64,000 bases of DNA. Origin: Rhizomys pruinosus. Taxonomy: Eukaryota > Chordata > Mammalia > Rodentia > Spalacidae. Location of the stretch: positions 2,493,331 to 2,557,330 of the forward strand of contig VZQC01000610.1 of assembly GCA_009823505.1 (NCBI GenBank). The letters run 5' to 3'. The notes below the pieces were generated by a model. It saw nothing but the letters and a program-made list of their open reading frames with translations, had not been told where the DNA came from and did no database searches. Shown here piece after piece: positions 1 to 12,129 of the stretch (its first letter is position 1; each line of letters opens with the position of its first letter). Made by a program: the position numbers and the translations under genes.

Positions 1-285
1 TCTCTCATCTGGTGAGTTTGTCTTGCTGCTGTGATCAACCTTTCGGATCCCAGCATGTACTGAGACTGGCAGATCTCCTGGAATCCATTCGGGCCTTCAG
101 CACTAGACTGGGACTCCTGAGACATCCAGCCTTGTGGACTGAGCAGTTCCCTGGATTCCCGGCCTCTCCAGTTCAGCGCTACTGTTGAGCTCCATCACGT
201 GAGCAAATCAATAAATTGTACATAGTTATATATATTCATCCTGTTGCTTCTGTTTCTTTAGAGAACCCTGACTAATATATCATCT
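1..285 (+). repeat. LTR-like interspersed repeat, 3' part
   Basis: The block ends with a poly-A-signal-like 'caataaat' near 210, an AT-rich stretch, and the closing text 'gagaaccctgactaatat'. I remember this ending from common rodent MaLR-type LTR copies. The 5' end lies outside the window. The family name is from memory, so treat it as LTR-like only. Confidence 0.45.
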
Positions 286-884
286 CAAGTAAGTTTCTAT
301 TTTGACACAACCACTGTCATTTACACTCAAGTGAAGCTGCTTAAAATCCAGGTGCACAAGTAACTGCCTTCTCCCTTCACCTCTATAAAAAATGTCATTT
401 TGGTCCCAAACACTCTTCTCTTCCTACCCCAAAGCAGGAAATCCTCCTCCTCTCCCCACCTCATTTATCACATCCTGTTCAGGGAGCAGACTTCTCATCT
501 AGATATTCCTTGGTCACAGTTTGTGACAACAATACAACTTTACTCTTCAGTTCCCTAGCCTCATTCCCTCTGACCCACATAAGATGCTATAAAATGTTAT
601 TAAAGCCCATGGTTTTGTTCTTGCTACCAAGATTTATTTTATTAAATGAACAGCTTCTAGAATGCTGTGGTAGTTACTTCCTCACAGCCTAATTCTGCAA
701 AGAAAATTTCTCTGGTGTTAGGTTCATTAAGGAAGAAGTGGAACTAAAAATAAGATAGCTAGAATTTGAGTTTCAGCCATGCCGGCTTGCCACAGTAGCT
801 TTAGATAATTCTAGAGGAGATCTAGCTGCTGGCAAATCCAGACAGCACACAGACCCAGGCTATGTGCTGTCCCAATATTTAAAA

Positions 885-887
<3 letters not shown>
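286..887. other. No recognised feature
   Basis: AT-moderate unique-looking sequence. The short open frame at 510-692 has no recognisable protein signature, and no splice-flanked exon or RNA was recognised. Confidence 0.4.

Positions 888-926
<39 letters not shown>
888..926. repeat. (TG)n microsatellite
   Basis: About 19 uninterrupted TG dinucleotides directly upstream of a degenerate SINE. Likely length-polymorphic. Confidence 0.97.
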
Positions 927-928
<2 letters not shown>

Positions 929-949
929 CTCATGCCAATGGTCAGCCTC

Positions 950-1180
950 AGCTGTTATGCCCCAGGTGCTTCCCACCTTAGTTTTTGGGACAGGGTCTCT
1001 CATTGGTTTAGAGCTGGCTGGCCACTGAGCTCTGTGGCTCCTGTTTCCACCTCCCCAGAGTCTGGATTACAAGTAAGCACCAACCCCAAGTTTTTATGTA
1101 GTGCTGGGGGATCCAAAGGGCCCTCATGCTTGTGTGGCAAGCACTTTTACCCACTGAGCTAACACCATAGCCCCTCTCCT
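950..1180 (-). repeat. B4/RSINE-type SINE
   Basis: On the + strand it reads as the reverse complement of a tRNA-derived SINE. 'gacagggtctctcattgg' is followed by the 'tgcttgtgtggcaagcacttttacccactgagctaacacc' pattern near 1127-1168. Degenerate copy with no intact pol III promoter seen. Confidence 0.7.
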
Positions 1181-1635
1181 GACTTGCTTGTAGTTTGGCT
1201 GACAATTTGTGGGGACAATGAGCATGCAAGCCTTCTGGACATATGACCAAGGAGACTAGTTCAAAGGCATGTACAGACGTGCGGCGGGTGGGAAGCAGTG
1301 CTCACCAGTGCTCACGGAATCCCACGCACATCACACCACCTGCTTCTCCCTGGGCCCCTGGGGGTTGGGGTTCCTTAGGCTCCCTTATTCTCAGGTTGGG
1401 ACCCCATGTCATGTACAGACAATCAGAAAAGTAGGAGGGGATCAGTGCAGTATTTCTGTTCAAAAGTGGATAAGAGGTAATGCGGGCCCTGAACTCAGAG
1501 TCTAAATAACCTTCTCCATTGAAAGGAGCGGTGGGTTCTGAGAGCAACAGCTTATTCCAACCTGAGTCAGAAGCAGCTACTTGAGGAGCCAAGGCCAGAC
1601 AAGGAAGAAGGTAGGGGCTCAGTATGATGGGCGGG

Positions 1636-1850
1636 GCTGGGGTGGAGCTCAGGGGCAGAGCACTTTCCTAGCAAGTGTAGGCCCTGTGCTCCATAGAGAA
1701 CATTGCAAAACAGACAAATAAATAAATGGTTGGATGAGGGACCCAGGCAGGAGGATTGCTTTGGATTTGAGGCCGGCCTGGATTTACATATTGAGTTCCA
1801 AGCCAGCCTAAGTTACAGAGTGAATCTCTGACTCAAAAAAATTCCTCCCC
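1636..1850 (+). repeat. ID plus B1 composite (B4-like) SINE
   Basis: The first part (to about 1725) has an ID-type head, 'gagctcaggggcagagc', and a short A-rich tail. The second part has B1 internal text, 'gaggccggcctgg' and 'cagagtgaatctctgactc'. This could be one B4 element or two neighbouring insertions. Confidence 0.65.
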
Positions 1851-2713
1851 TCCAAAATATTATAAAGGTCAAGTCTGGAGTACTTTGAACAAAGAAGTAA
1901 TGAGGATAATAAGTTATAATCCATAGAATAAAAGAAATAACCACGAGTTCATAGCTAACATGCATACATAATTGATACCATAATTAATTTTAATTAATAA
2001 GCATAGAAGGAGTGATGGTAAGAGAGAGAGTCGCTGTAGGCAAACAGTGTAATGATATTTTCAGATAGGAATCACGAATATATGCTAAAATTTCTGATCC
2101 AAGTCTGACAGGCCACAGGGTGATTATCCAGGCTTGGAGAAACCCCACAGCAACTTCCTGAACAGGGGAAGCAGAGGCCAGGTGCAGAGGAACATGCTTG
2201 ACCTTATTTGATCCTTGGTAGCAGGTGTATTGGTGCCCTCTACCTCCCTACATGGTCCCTGAGAAACACTAGCATGGCTGCCAGGGGACTCATGAGGCAT
2301 GAACTTCTGTGTGCACCATTTGTTTCCCAACGGTATGTTTTGAGTGTCCTTGTGGAAGATCAGCTGAGAGTGAGAGGATTTATACGAATGCAGAAGAATG
2401 AACCTGAACTCTTATCTCACACTCTACACAAAAATCAACTCACAATGGATTAAAGACTTAACATTATACTGGAAGCAGTGCAATTCCCAGAAGAAAACAA
2501 AGGGGGAATCTCCCGGACACAGTCTAGACAATGATTTCATGGATGTGTCACCAAACGCCAGGAACAACAGCAAAATACAGACAAGTGGGATTCCATCAAA
2601 CCAGAAAGGTTCTGCACAGCAAGAGAATCAAAGCAACAGAGTGGGTAGGCAGCCCATGAAATGAGAAAATATTTGCAAACTATGTATCCAATATGAAGTT
2701 AATTGAAAAGTAT

Positions 2714-2860
2714 GCAGACTGGATGTGGTGGTATATGCCTTTAATTGCATCACTGGGGATGCAGAAACAGGCAGATCTCTATGAGACTGAGGGCAACCTG
2801 GTCTACTTAGTCAGTTCCAGGCCAGCTAGGGCTACAGGCAGATCCTGTCTCAAAAGAAAT
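2714..2860 (+). repeat. B1 SINE, sense, inside L1
   Basis: B1 head 'ggatgtggtggtatatgcc', middle 'ggccagctagggctacag' and end 'gatcctgtctcaaaa' occur in order. It splits the surrounding L1 ORF2 fragment, so it inserted later. Confidence 0.88.
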
Positions 2861-3083
2861 ATACAGAATTTCTAATGTTCAATAGCTGAAAACAAAGCAA
2901 ACAAGAAATAAAACTCACTAATTTCCAATTTTAAAAATAGCCTGACTATTTGAATAGACATTTCTTCAAAGATGACATAGAACTAGCTAACAGGTGTGAA
3001 AAGATGCTTGTCACTAATTGCCAGGGAAACGGGAAGCAAAGCCACAATAAGATGTCATTCCACTCCTGTGAGGATGAGTAAAC

Positions 3084-3158
3084 TATTGGGGGGGGGGTGG
3101 AGGGAGAGAGAGAAGGGAGAAAGAGGGTCAAGGAAGGGAAGGAGGGAGGGAAGAAATA
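3084..3158. repeat. G-run and purine-rich low-complexity tract
   Basis: A run of nine or so G is followed by a GA/GGA-rich tract up to 'ggagggagggaagaaataaa'. It sits within the old L1 fragment. Confidence 0.9.
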
Positions 3159-3540
3159 AATCACAAGTGCCAGTCAATTTCTTTCAGAAATTGTGCAGTC
3201 ACTGCAAAAAATAGGATGCAGGTTCCTCAAACACTAAAGAGGAACTACTGGGTATTTATTCAAGATTATTGAAATCAGCCTCTGGAACAGATGTTAATAT
3301 TTCCACAGTTCATCCAAATGTTCACAGTAGCCATGATCTGAAAGGACATGGGTACTCATGGATGGGTGAGTGGTATATCTACACAATGGAATATTATCCA
3401 CCCATGAAAGGAAGGAAACCCTGCCACACACATAGGGGAGGTGATGAACCTGAGACTTTGTGGCAAATGAAATAAACCAATCACAGAAGGACAAACTCTA
3501 TAGTGTCTACCACAGAGGTGTCTAAAACACACAAAGCTTC

Positions 3541-4785
3541 AGAAAGTAGAAAGGCAGTTGCAGGGCCCAGCACACAGAGAAATGGGGAGGGCTCGATATG
3601 CATACAATGTTAAGCATGCAAATCAACCAGTCCTAGCTAGAGCTCTGCTGTCCACTGGCTCACAGTTACAGTGATACAGGGCACATAGACACCTGGCTAA
3701 AGATTGATGCCATTTATTCATTCTTGTCCCAACATAGAAAGAAACCAGCAAAAAGCTCAATCTAAACCACAGACATGAGACAAACCCAAAGTGAAGGGCA
3801 ATCTCTAAGATGATTGGCTGGAATAATCTAGAAAGGAAAGTGAGACATGCTGTCAGGAAGTAAGAGAGTTTCTAATTTCAACTCCATTGTGTGCTGAAGT
3901 AGCAAGAATCCCTTCTGGGTTCTAAGAGAATCCAGTATATATGTGATTCCTGTGAGGCAGTGATTGTGAAAGTTGTGCTTTCTTTCTAACACACTGACCA
4001 TTGGTACAACAGGAATTAGACTTGACCTATGACTGAGTACATTTGTTACATTGACCCCCTTCTAGAAAAAGTGATTTTTCAAAAATTTCTTCTGGGAGGA
4101 GGCGTTTTGTAACCTAAAAATTGTCTAAACTATACCAAAGCATTTTATTACAGTGTTATTTCATATGTAAATTGTACTGCTATATATAAAATCAAGTATG
4201 GTTTCAAAATTAAGAATGAATTTTAAAATAATTGGCTGATATTCATTAAGAAAAAGAAATAGATACAAAAAACAAAGTGTGTGTTAGGACAGCTGGGTGG
4301 CTAGGAACATGTCTCAATAAGTAATGGGTGACTTGGGCTACATCTTTCATGCCAGAAAAGGGTGTTAGTGGGACCTGGAGGAGTTCCAATAAACATATGT
4401 AAGTTTGGAGGTTTATATCATTGTGTATTTCCTGTTCTGTGGTTATATAATACATTGATATTTTAAAAAACTCAATGAAGAGATTATGGGAAGTTGGGCT
4501 GTTATTTTTATTTTTGTGCCCCTCAATGGTTTCTCCTGCCAATGAGAATTTTTGCCCATTGGCACTACTACAGCTGGAAGACTTGTAAAAAGTTCATAGC
4601 TTCTTTTGCAGTAGACTCAGGATCTGAGTGCTTCTGGCAGCCCCTGGCGTGGATCTAAAGCCACATTTGGAGCTGTAAGATTCTAGACAAAGCTGTTTCT
4701 TATAGGAAACTAATAAGAACTGAGAAGAAAATGCTAATAAAGAGAAACTTGTGCTAATGTTACTCTGCGTGTTTAAAATGAAGAC
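3541..4785. other. No recognised gene; AT-rich unique-looking DNA
   Basis: No strong SINE or L1 match was seen. The 98-codon minus-strand open frame near 4246-4542 has no recognisable domain and lies in AT-rich sequence, so it is probably chance. Confidence 0.4.
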
Positions 4786-4789
4786 TAGA

Positions 4790-4850
4790 ACTGGGAATGT
4801 AGTGCAGTGAGAGAGAGCTCTTGCCTAGTGGCCATGAAGTTTCTATGGTT
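4790..4850 (+). repeat. ID-type SINE fragment
   Basis: 'gggaatgtagtgcagtgag' and 'gctcttgcctagtggc' resemble the ID/B4 tRNA-derived head. Short and truncated. Confidence 0.5.
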
Positions 4851-5065
4851 TGAATGTGAAGCATCCCACCCTCGTAGACTCAAAGGTTTAAACACTTGAT
4901 TCCCAGCTGCAGATAGGCCTTGGGGTGGGGTCTAGCTGGAGGAAACCGGTTCTGGCAGGCAGGCCTTGAGGTCTTAGCCTGGGCTGCATTTCCTGTCCAC
5001 TCTCTGCTTCCTGACTACAGACACAATATGACTAGCTGTCTCATGCTCCTATCCCTGCCTTCACC

Positions 5066-5108
<43 letters not shown>

Positions 5109-5215
5109 CCTCTTTGAACTACAAACCAAATAAAACTTCCCTCCCTTAAGTTGTTTTTTGTCAGGTACTTCATCATAGCTATGAGAAAAATAACAGAAAA
5201 TTTACACTGGGAGTA
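4848..5215 (+). repeat. LTR-like (MaLR-type) repeat with internal CA tract
   Basis: It starts with 'ctatggtttgaatgtgaag' and has a poly-A-signal-like 'aaataaaactt' near 5128. It ends with 'tcatcatagctatgagaaaaataac', the layout of a solo MaLR-type LTR. The family is judged from memory. Confidence 0.5.
5069..5106. repeat. (CA)n microsatellite
   Basis: About 19 CA units inside the LTR-like repeat. Confidence 0.97.
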
Positions 5216-5425
5216 GGGTCACTGCTGTGATAAGCCTGGCTTCGTGGTTCTTAGGTGTCTGGAAGTAGTTTGTAGGAAGAATACAAAGGAGTTTGGAAAT
5301 ACAGGTGAGAGAAGCCCTGGAGCGCTGATAGCAGACCTTAATGGGTAGAGTGTGGAAGACCCAGAATGCGAAGAGAGCTACTGACAGTGGAGGCCTAGCT
5401 CATGGAGTTTTAGAGGAGAATAAGG

Positions 5426-5551
5426 ACTCTTTTTTTTTTTTTTAAGTAATTTTTATTATTATTTTTTATTAATTTTATTTATTTATGTATGTGTATGAAT
5501 GTACTGTCTGCATGCAAGTTTGTGCACCCGTGTCGTGCAATGCCGCGGAGG
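5426..5551 (-). repeat. B2 SINE, truncated at the duplication edge
   Basis: Poly-T/AT tail at 5430-5480, then the B2 text 'gtatgaatgtactgtctgc' and 'tgtcgtgcaatgccgcggag'. The match stops abruptly at 5550, where the duplicated block begins. The tRNA-like half is missing. Confidence 0.85.
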
Positions 5552-7586
5552 GTGTGGCGTGGCAGGAAGCAAGTCTGCACATGTCTTGTTTGAAGATCAT
5601 GCATCTCTGATTTTAGTATGCACCAATGAGGCCATAGATTCCTAGGATGGGAGGAGGGGCATAACGACTTTGGTTCGAGTTTTTACGACACATTGCACCC
5701 CCAGCAAGAGGCGGTAAGTTTCCATTTCTTTGTGGCCTTTTGTCCCTAGCAGTAAGTTTCAATTTCTCTGAAGGGTAGCCCATTTCCCTTCAAGTGGGGT
5801 GGGTTTCTCTGTACCTGTTACACCACAAATTGCAGAGGAGATTGGGGCTCCCCATCTTGCCCCAGTCAATCAATAATTCACTTATTTCTGTGACTGTGGA
5901 CAGAGACCAAGATCCAATCCCTGTTATGGATGATGCACATAGACATTTCTAGACCAATGGAAAAGGCAGTGAGAATTGCAGGGTGGGATACCCTAAACCC
6001 AAAGAAAAGCCCAGACCTCCTCAGAGCCAGAGGTCTCCCCACTTCTGGAGCCTCTTCTCTGCCTGAGAAGTCTGCAATGCTTTCCAAAAAACTTCACCTT
6101 CACTCTGTGCTGAGCTATTTTCTTGATTTTCAATTATTTAATGGACGGAGCAGGTACCATCCACAGATGTGTTCATCTGTAATGTACACATACACAGAGT
6201 AAGATAAAATAATTAAGTCTCATCTTTCTGGGGTCCACTTCTAGAAGCAACGTGCAGGATAAACACGATGACACATTTTCCTGTCATGGGTCTTCTCACA
6301 GAGGAGCGAGTCACTCTACAATCTTTCCATTTTGTTCTTCCCGGCAGTGATGTCCAGGGACTGCACTTCTTTCCTCTTCTTATCTTGGTGCCTTTGAGTC
6401 TCAGTCTGAGCTGCTAAACTGCCACCAAGACTCCATCTCTTCCCTCTCCACTTGGATGGCCTCCCATCCATCCAATTGGATGGGCCAATTGAGAAGCACT
6501 TTCTTCAACTGAAACATTCCTTCCTTGGAAAAGGGAGGCGGGGAGCTGGCTCAGTGGTTATTCAGATCCCAGAACACACATACAGCGGGTGGTGGTGGCA
6601 CCACCTGAAGTCCAGCCTCGGGAGATGGAGACAGGAGATGTCAGCTAGTGAGACTTGCCACATCAGCCAGCTCTGGGCTTGACAGACACACCTTGGCTCA
6701 ATGGATAAGGGGCAGGAATGACTAAGGAAGATTCCCTATATCAACCTCAGGACCCCACATGCACACAGACACAAGTGCACTCACACCCACCACCACACAT
6801 GTGCCCACGCTGATGCAAAAATACATACACACATAATGCATATCACACACCATATGACAATTGAGAACAGCGGAAGGCTTCTAAGACTTGGGAAGTAAGG
6901 GAACCTACCAGGCTCAGGAAGCTCAGAAAGTCACAAGGTTGCCAAGTCTTCTCTCCATGATATGTAAGCTGTGAACAGTGCTGGAGAGAGCAGACTCTAC
7001 TCCAGTGGAGCTGCCACAGTGGGCAGATGTCACCCATGCTGGGTGACTTGATGATGCTCCTGTGAGGAGCCACAGTAAACTCACTGGATCATCCAGGCTA
7101 GACATGCGTGGAACTGTTCTCTGGTCTGGGTGTTTTATTGTGGGTGTTGGATATCTGTTGCAGCCTTCCCAGGTAAAGTCACAGCACAGTGCGCACGAGG
7201 ACCACACAGGCAGATAGTGGCCTTGATACACTGGCTGTAGAGTTAGAATCCAAATACGCCAAGTATTCATTTGGAGCTTCAGGAGTCTGAAGCCCTGAAT
7301 TCCCTCCAGCTTCTGGGAGCCCTCTGGGTTGGGGGTCCATGGTGATGGGGCTGGTCAGGAGCTAGTTGGAGGAGGAGAATCAGAGCCCAGTGAGTCAGGG
7401 GATGGAGACTTCCTCCTGGCCTGAGCCGAGGTTGTGAGGCCATGGAAGGGGTAGATCCGTCAACTCATTTCTGAGAGGAGACAGAAGGGTTTGCCACAAG
7501 GACTAGAAAAGATAATGAGAGAAGGTTTGAAGACAGGCCAGGGCAGAAGCCAGGGTAACAGGAGGTGGAGGAGGAGCATTTTTTTT
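5552..7586. repeat. Segmental duplication, copy 1 (direct)
   Basis: Matches 10089-12129 base for base with few substitutions and small indels. The offset is 4537 at the left end and 4542 at the right. It contains unique-looking sequence and one B4 SINE, but no gene. It ends in a run of nine T, the same as copy 2 at the start of copy 2's B2 tail. Confidence 0.95.
6535..6850 (+). repeat. B4-type SINE (copy 1)
   Basis: tRNA-like head 'gagctggctcagtggttat', a B1-like middle near 6585-6650, and a CA-rich end with 'cacacagacacaagtgcac'. The same element lies at 11073-11390 in copy 2. Confidence 0.7.
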
Positions 7587-8580
7587 TAAAAAAAAAAAAA
7601 AAGAAAAAGAAAAAGCAAAAGAAACAATCAAGGAAGTGAAGAGAAAACCCACAGAGTGGGAGGAAACCTTCACTGCAGATACATCTGACAAAGCATTGAT
7701 TTCCAGAATATATAAACTACTCAAAAAACAAAGAAGAACGAAAACAAATGACTCACTCAAAAGCTGGAGCAAAGAGCTGAACAGAGACTTCACAAGTGAG
7801 GAATTAGAGATGGCTGAGAAACATCTTAAAAGTGTTAAACATCACTAATAATTAAGGAAATGCAAATTAAAACCACTTTAAGATATCATCTCACTCCAAT
7901 AAGACTGGCTAAGAACAAGAAAATAAATGATACCAAGTGCTGGAGAGGTTGTGGGGAAAGGGGAACACTCATCCACTGCTGGTGGGAATGTAAACTGGTA
8001 TAGCCACTATGGAAAATAGTGTGGAGGACCCCTGGAAGACTCAAAATGAGCTTGCCACATGACCCAGTCATACCGCTCCTGGGGATATACCCACAAGGCT
8101 CATCTTGCTGCAGAGATACATGCACAGCCATGTTTATTGCAGCTCTCTTCACAATAGCGAAGAGCTGGAAGCAACCTAAGTACCCCTTAACTGACAAGTA
8201 GATAGAGAAAATGTGGTATATCTACACAATGGAGTTCTATGCAGCAGTAAAGAAAGATGACATCATGAATTTTGCAGGTAAATGGATGGAGCTAGAAGAT
8301 ATCATGTTAAGTGAAGTAACACAGTCCCAGAAAAACAAAAGACAAATGGTATCCATATGTGGATGCTAGCACCACGTAACTAGTTGTAAAGTAAACTGAG
8401 CAATGTTAATGTTATATTCCTTGTGATCTGAAAAAAAAATTGTGTCCTGTGACAGACCCAGATAACTTCACACTGTGACAAGGAAGCAGTGGGCATGTCA
8501 CTGAGGGAGGGATGCCCCATGTAAACACTCTTATCTTGTGTGCAGAAGAATAAACTGATGGGCTCTGAAAAAAAAGAAAA
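7587..8580 (+). mobile_element. 5'-truncated L1, ORF2 C-terminus and tail
   Basis: Begins with an A-rich stretch, then L1 ORF2 text. Residues such as 'AALFTIAKSWKQ' (near 8139-8174) and a 'YIYTMEFYAAVKKD'-like stretch (near 8216-8262) mark the ORF2 C-terminal region. It ends near 8570 in an A-rich tail. Several frames are broken, so it is inactive. Confidence 0.88.
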
Positions 8581-9060
8581 GTGAGCAAGTAACAGCTGGT
8601 GTGTCTACGCCCCACTGTCTCCTGCGCTGATCTTGGAAGCCAGGCAGGGTTGGAGCCACAGATGGGAAAAGCATGCATCCTTGAATTGTAGGAACCAGCA
8701 TCATCACCAGCCTGATATGAACTTCACAGGAAAGAGCATTGTTTCTTTGCAGACAGGCTCTTATATCTGGAAGGGGTGTGACTGTGGCACAGCCAGATCA
8801 TTCTGAAGAGCATACCTCAGGAAGCCAACAGCAGGAAACTGGCTGCAAGTGTCCAGGCCCAAGTGGGTCAGAAATCTGCAGAGCAACAGGAGAGCAAGTC
8901 GCACAACAACAGCTATGGAATTAATCCTTCTATGTTGAAATAAACTCACAAAAACTTGATATAGTTTCTGTGTGGTATGTGATGTTGTGTGTGTATAGTC
9001 TTGTGGGTATATGATATTGTGGGGGGAATTATGTGTGGGTGGGATTGTGTGAGTGACTCA
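8581..9060. other. No recognised gene
   Basis: Unique-looking sequence. An 'aataaac' signal-like motif occurs near 8940, but nothing recognisable as an exon accompanies it. Confidence 0.4.
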
Positions 9061-9144
9061 TTACATGTTCATGTGGAATTATGCACATAGGCATGCAGGT
9101 ACCCATGCATGTGTGTGCATGTACATGTAGGGACCAGGGGTCAA

Positions 9145-9148
<4 letters not shown>

Positions 9149-9197
<49 letters not shown>

Positions 9198-9205
9198 TAT
9201 CTATC

Positions 9206-9240
<35 letters not shown>

Positions 9241-9290
9241 ATCTATCCTATCTATCTGTCTATCCATCCATTCATCCTTCATTCATCTTG
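9149..9290. repeat. Compound (TC)n-(TCTA)n microsatellite
   Basis: About 23 TC units to 9195, then TCTA/TCATC units to about 9285. The two open frames across it are repeat translation only. Confidence 0.97.
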
Positions 9291-9295
9291 TGTGT

Positions 9296-9550
9296 GTGTC
9301 AGAGGACAACTTGTGGGTCTCTCCTTCCACCATGCGGGTACCAGGGATTGAACTCAGGCTGGCAAGCTTGCTGGCCAGCACCATTACTCAAAGTGTCACC
9401 TTGCCAGCCCTCACCTTGTATATTTTGAGACAAGGTCCACTCTGAACTTGGAGCTCAGCAATTCGGCTTAGGGTGGCTTATCTGTAAGCTCCAGGGATCT
9501 GCCTTCCCACCTCCCCAGTGCTGTGATTACAGATGCCTCCTATAATACAG
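9296..9550 (-). repeat. B4/RSINE-type SINE with B1-like part
   Basis: 'cagaggacaacttgtgggtc' and 'attgaactcaggctggcaag' are the reverse complement of the tRNA-derived head. 'ttttgagacaaggtcc' and 'cccagtgctgtgattacag' at 9424-9532 are B1-like, as in B4. Confidence 0.7.
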
Positions 9551-10088
9551 ATTTTATGTGGGCCTGGGTGTGTATGTTAAAATGGAGGAAGTGTGTGCAA
9601 CTTAAAATGCTGCCATTTCAGTCAGGGGAGGAAGGCCTTAGGAGATCCTCATCTGCAATATGCTAATAAACATGATAATATATTCAGCACTCATTTGTAT
9701 AATTAAAATTCACGATAAAAGCAGGAAGTGTGTTAAATCATTGACCCTAACTAAATGCTTTGTAAGCCCAGGGCAAAAAGACACATTTTCAACATAACCC
9801 TCCCTAATTTGGTGGGTCCTGACTATTTATTGTGTAATGAAGTTTTATTTCCCCGGCAGATTCAATCCCAGAGTCAGAACCAAAGGTAGAAATTGAATAA
9901 AGTTCATAACTCTTAACACGTTTCCTTAAATTGCCCACAAAATATAGTGCAGATGGGTTTATGTGGCCAATGCAAAAAGTATTTTTCATTGACTTGAATG
10001 TGAAAGTGGCGCTGGGGTGAGGCAGAGGTAAACCAGATAGATGTAGGCATCAAGGTGAAAACCCTTCTGACATCCATTTAACTAGTCA
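9551..10088. other. No recognised feature; AT-rich unique-looking DNA
   Basis: No SINE, L1 or coding signature seen. It provides the left flank of duplication copy 2 and has no counterpart upstream of copy 1. Confidence 0.4.
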
Positions 10089-12129
10089 GTGTGGCGTGGC
10101 AGGAAGCAAGTCTGCACATGTCTTGTTTGAAGATCATGCATCTCTGATTTTAGTATGCACCAATGAGGCCATAGATTCCTAGGATGGGAGGAGGGGCATA
10201 ACGACTTTGGTTCGAGTTTTTACGACACATTGCACCCCCAGCAAGAGGCGGTAAGTTTCCATTTCTTTGTGGCCTTTTGTCCCTAGCAGTAAGTTTCAAT
10301 TTCTCTGAAGGGTAGCCCATTTCCCTTCAAGTGGGGTGGGTTTCTCTGTACCTGTTACACCACAAATTGCAGAGGAGATTGGGGCTCCCCATCTTGCCCC
10401 AGTCAATCAATAATTCACTTATTTCTGTGACTGTGGACAGAGACCAAGATCCAATCCCTGTTATGGATGATGCACATAGACATTTCTAGACCAATGGAAA
10501 AGGCAGTGAGAATTGCAGGGTGGGATACCCTAAACCCAAAGAAAAGCCCAGACCTCCTCAGAGCCAGAGGTCTCCCCACTTCTGGAGCCTCTTCTCTGCC
10601 TGAGAAGTCTGCAATGCTTTCCAAAAAACTTCACCTTCACTCTGTGCTGAGCTATTTTCTTGATTTTCAATTATTTAATGGACGGAGCAGGTACCATCCA
10701 CAGATGTGTTCATCTGTAATGTACACATCACAGAGTAAGATAAAATAATTAAGTCTCATCTTTCTGGGGTCCACTTCTAGAAGCAACGTGCAGGATAAAC
10801 ACGATGACACATTTTCCTGTCATGGGTCTTCTCACAGAGGAGCGAGTCACTCTACAATCTTTCCATTTTGTTCTTCCCGGCAGTGATGTCCAGGGACTGC
10901 ACTTCTTTCCTCTTCTTATCTTGGTGCCTTTGAGTCTCAGTCTGAGCTGCTAAACTGCCACCAAGACTCCATCTCTTCCCTCTCCACTTGGATGGCCTCC
11001 CATCCATCCAATTGGATGGGCCAATTGAGAAGCACTTTCTTCAACTGAAACATTCCTTCCTTGGAAAAGGGAGGCTGGGAGCTGGCTCAGTGGTTATTCA
11101 GATCCCAGAACACACATACATGCGGGGTGGTGGTGGCAACCCACCTGTAATTCCAGCCTCGGGAGATGGAGACAGGAGATGTCAGCTAGTGAGACTTGCC
11201 ACATCAGCCAGCTCTGGGCTTGACAGACACACCTTGGCTCAATGGATAAGGGGCAGGAATGACTAAGGAAGATTCCCTATATCAACCTCAGGACCCCACA
11301 TACACACAGACACAAGTGCACTCACACCCCCACCACACATGTGCCCACGCTGATGCAAAAATACATACACACATAATGCATATCACACACACATATGACA
11401 ATTGAGACAGCGGAAGGCTTCTAAGACTTGGGAAGGTAAGGGAACCTACCAGGCTCAGGAAGCTCAGAAAGTCACAAGGTTGCCAAGTCTTCTCTCCATG
11501 ATTATGTAAGCTGTGAACAGTGCTGGAGAGAGCAGACTCTACTCCAGTGGAGCTGCCACAGTGGGCAGATGTCACCCATGCTGGGTGACTTGATGATGCT
11601 CCTGTGAGGAGCCACAGTAAACTCACTGGATCATCCAGGCTAGACATGCGTGGAACTGTTCTCTGGTCTGGGTGTTTTATTGTGGGTGTTGGATATCTGT
11701 TGCAGCCTTCCCAGGTAAAGTCACAGCACAGTGCGCACGAGGACCACACAGGCAGATAGTGGCCTTGATACACTGGCTGTAGAGTTAGAATCCAAATACG
11801 CCAAGTATTCATTTGGAGCTTCAGGAGTCTGAAGCCCTGAATTCCCTCCAGCTTCTGGGAGCCCTCTGGGTTGGGGGTCCATGGTGATGGGGCTGGTCAG
11901 GAGCTAGTTGGAGGAGGAGAATCAGAGCCCAGTGAGTCAGGGGATGGAGACTTCCTCCTGGCCTGAGCCGAGGTTGTGAGGCCATGGAAGGGGTAGATCC
12001 GTCAACTCATTTCTGAGAGGAGACAGAAGGGTTTGCCACAAGGACTAGAAAAGATAATGAGAGAAGGTTTGAAGACAGGCCAGGGCAGAAGCCAGGGTAA
12101 CAGGAGGTGGAGGAGGAGCATTTTTTTTT
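10089..12129. repeat. Segmental duplication, copy 2 (direct)
   Basis: Partner of 5552-7586, starting at 'gtgtggcgtggcagg'. The right edge falls in the poly-T start of the B2 SINE at 12121. Open frames in both copies are paired shadows, not genes. Confidence 0.95.
11073..11390 (+). repeat. B4-type SINE (copy 2)
   Basis: Same SINE as at 6535, with 'cacctgtaattccagcctc' better preserved than in copy 1. Confidence 0.7.

Larger units (their letters stand above)
2370..3540 (+). mobile_element. Old L1 ORF2 3' fragment (decayed)
   Basis: Broken L1 ORF2 C-terminal text runs on the + strand. It includes the region encoding 'VYTMEYYPPMK'-like residues ('ggtatatctacacaatggaatattat' near 3371-3396), typical of the ORF2 C-terminus. 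It is interrupted by a B1 insertion and a purine tract and has many stops. No ORF1 or 5' UTR is present, so it is a dead 5'-truncated copy. Confidence 0.8.

Noticed and set aside
9200..9285. CRISPR-like regular spacing in tetranucleotide arrays
   Set aside because: Simple microsatellite without unique spacers. Eukaryotic genome.
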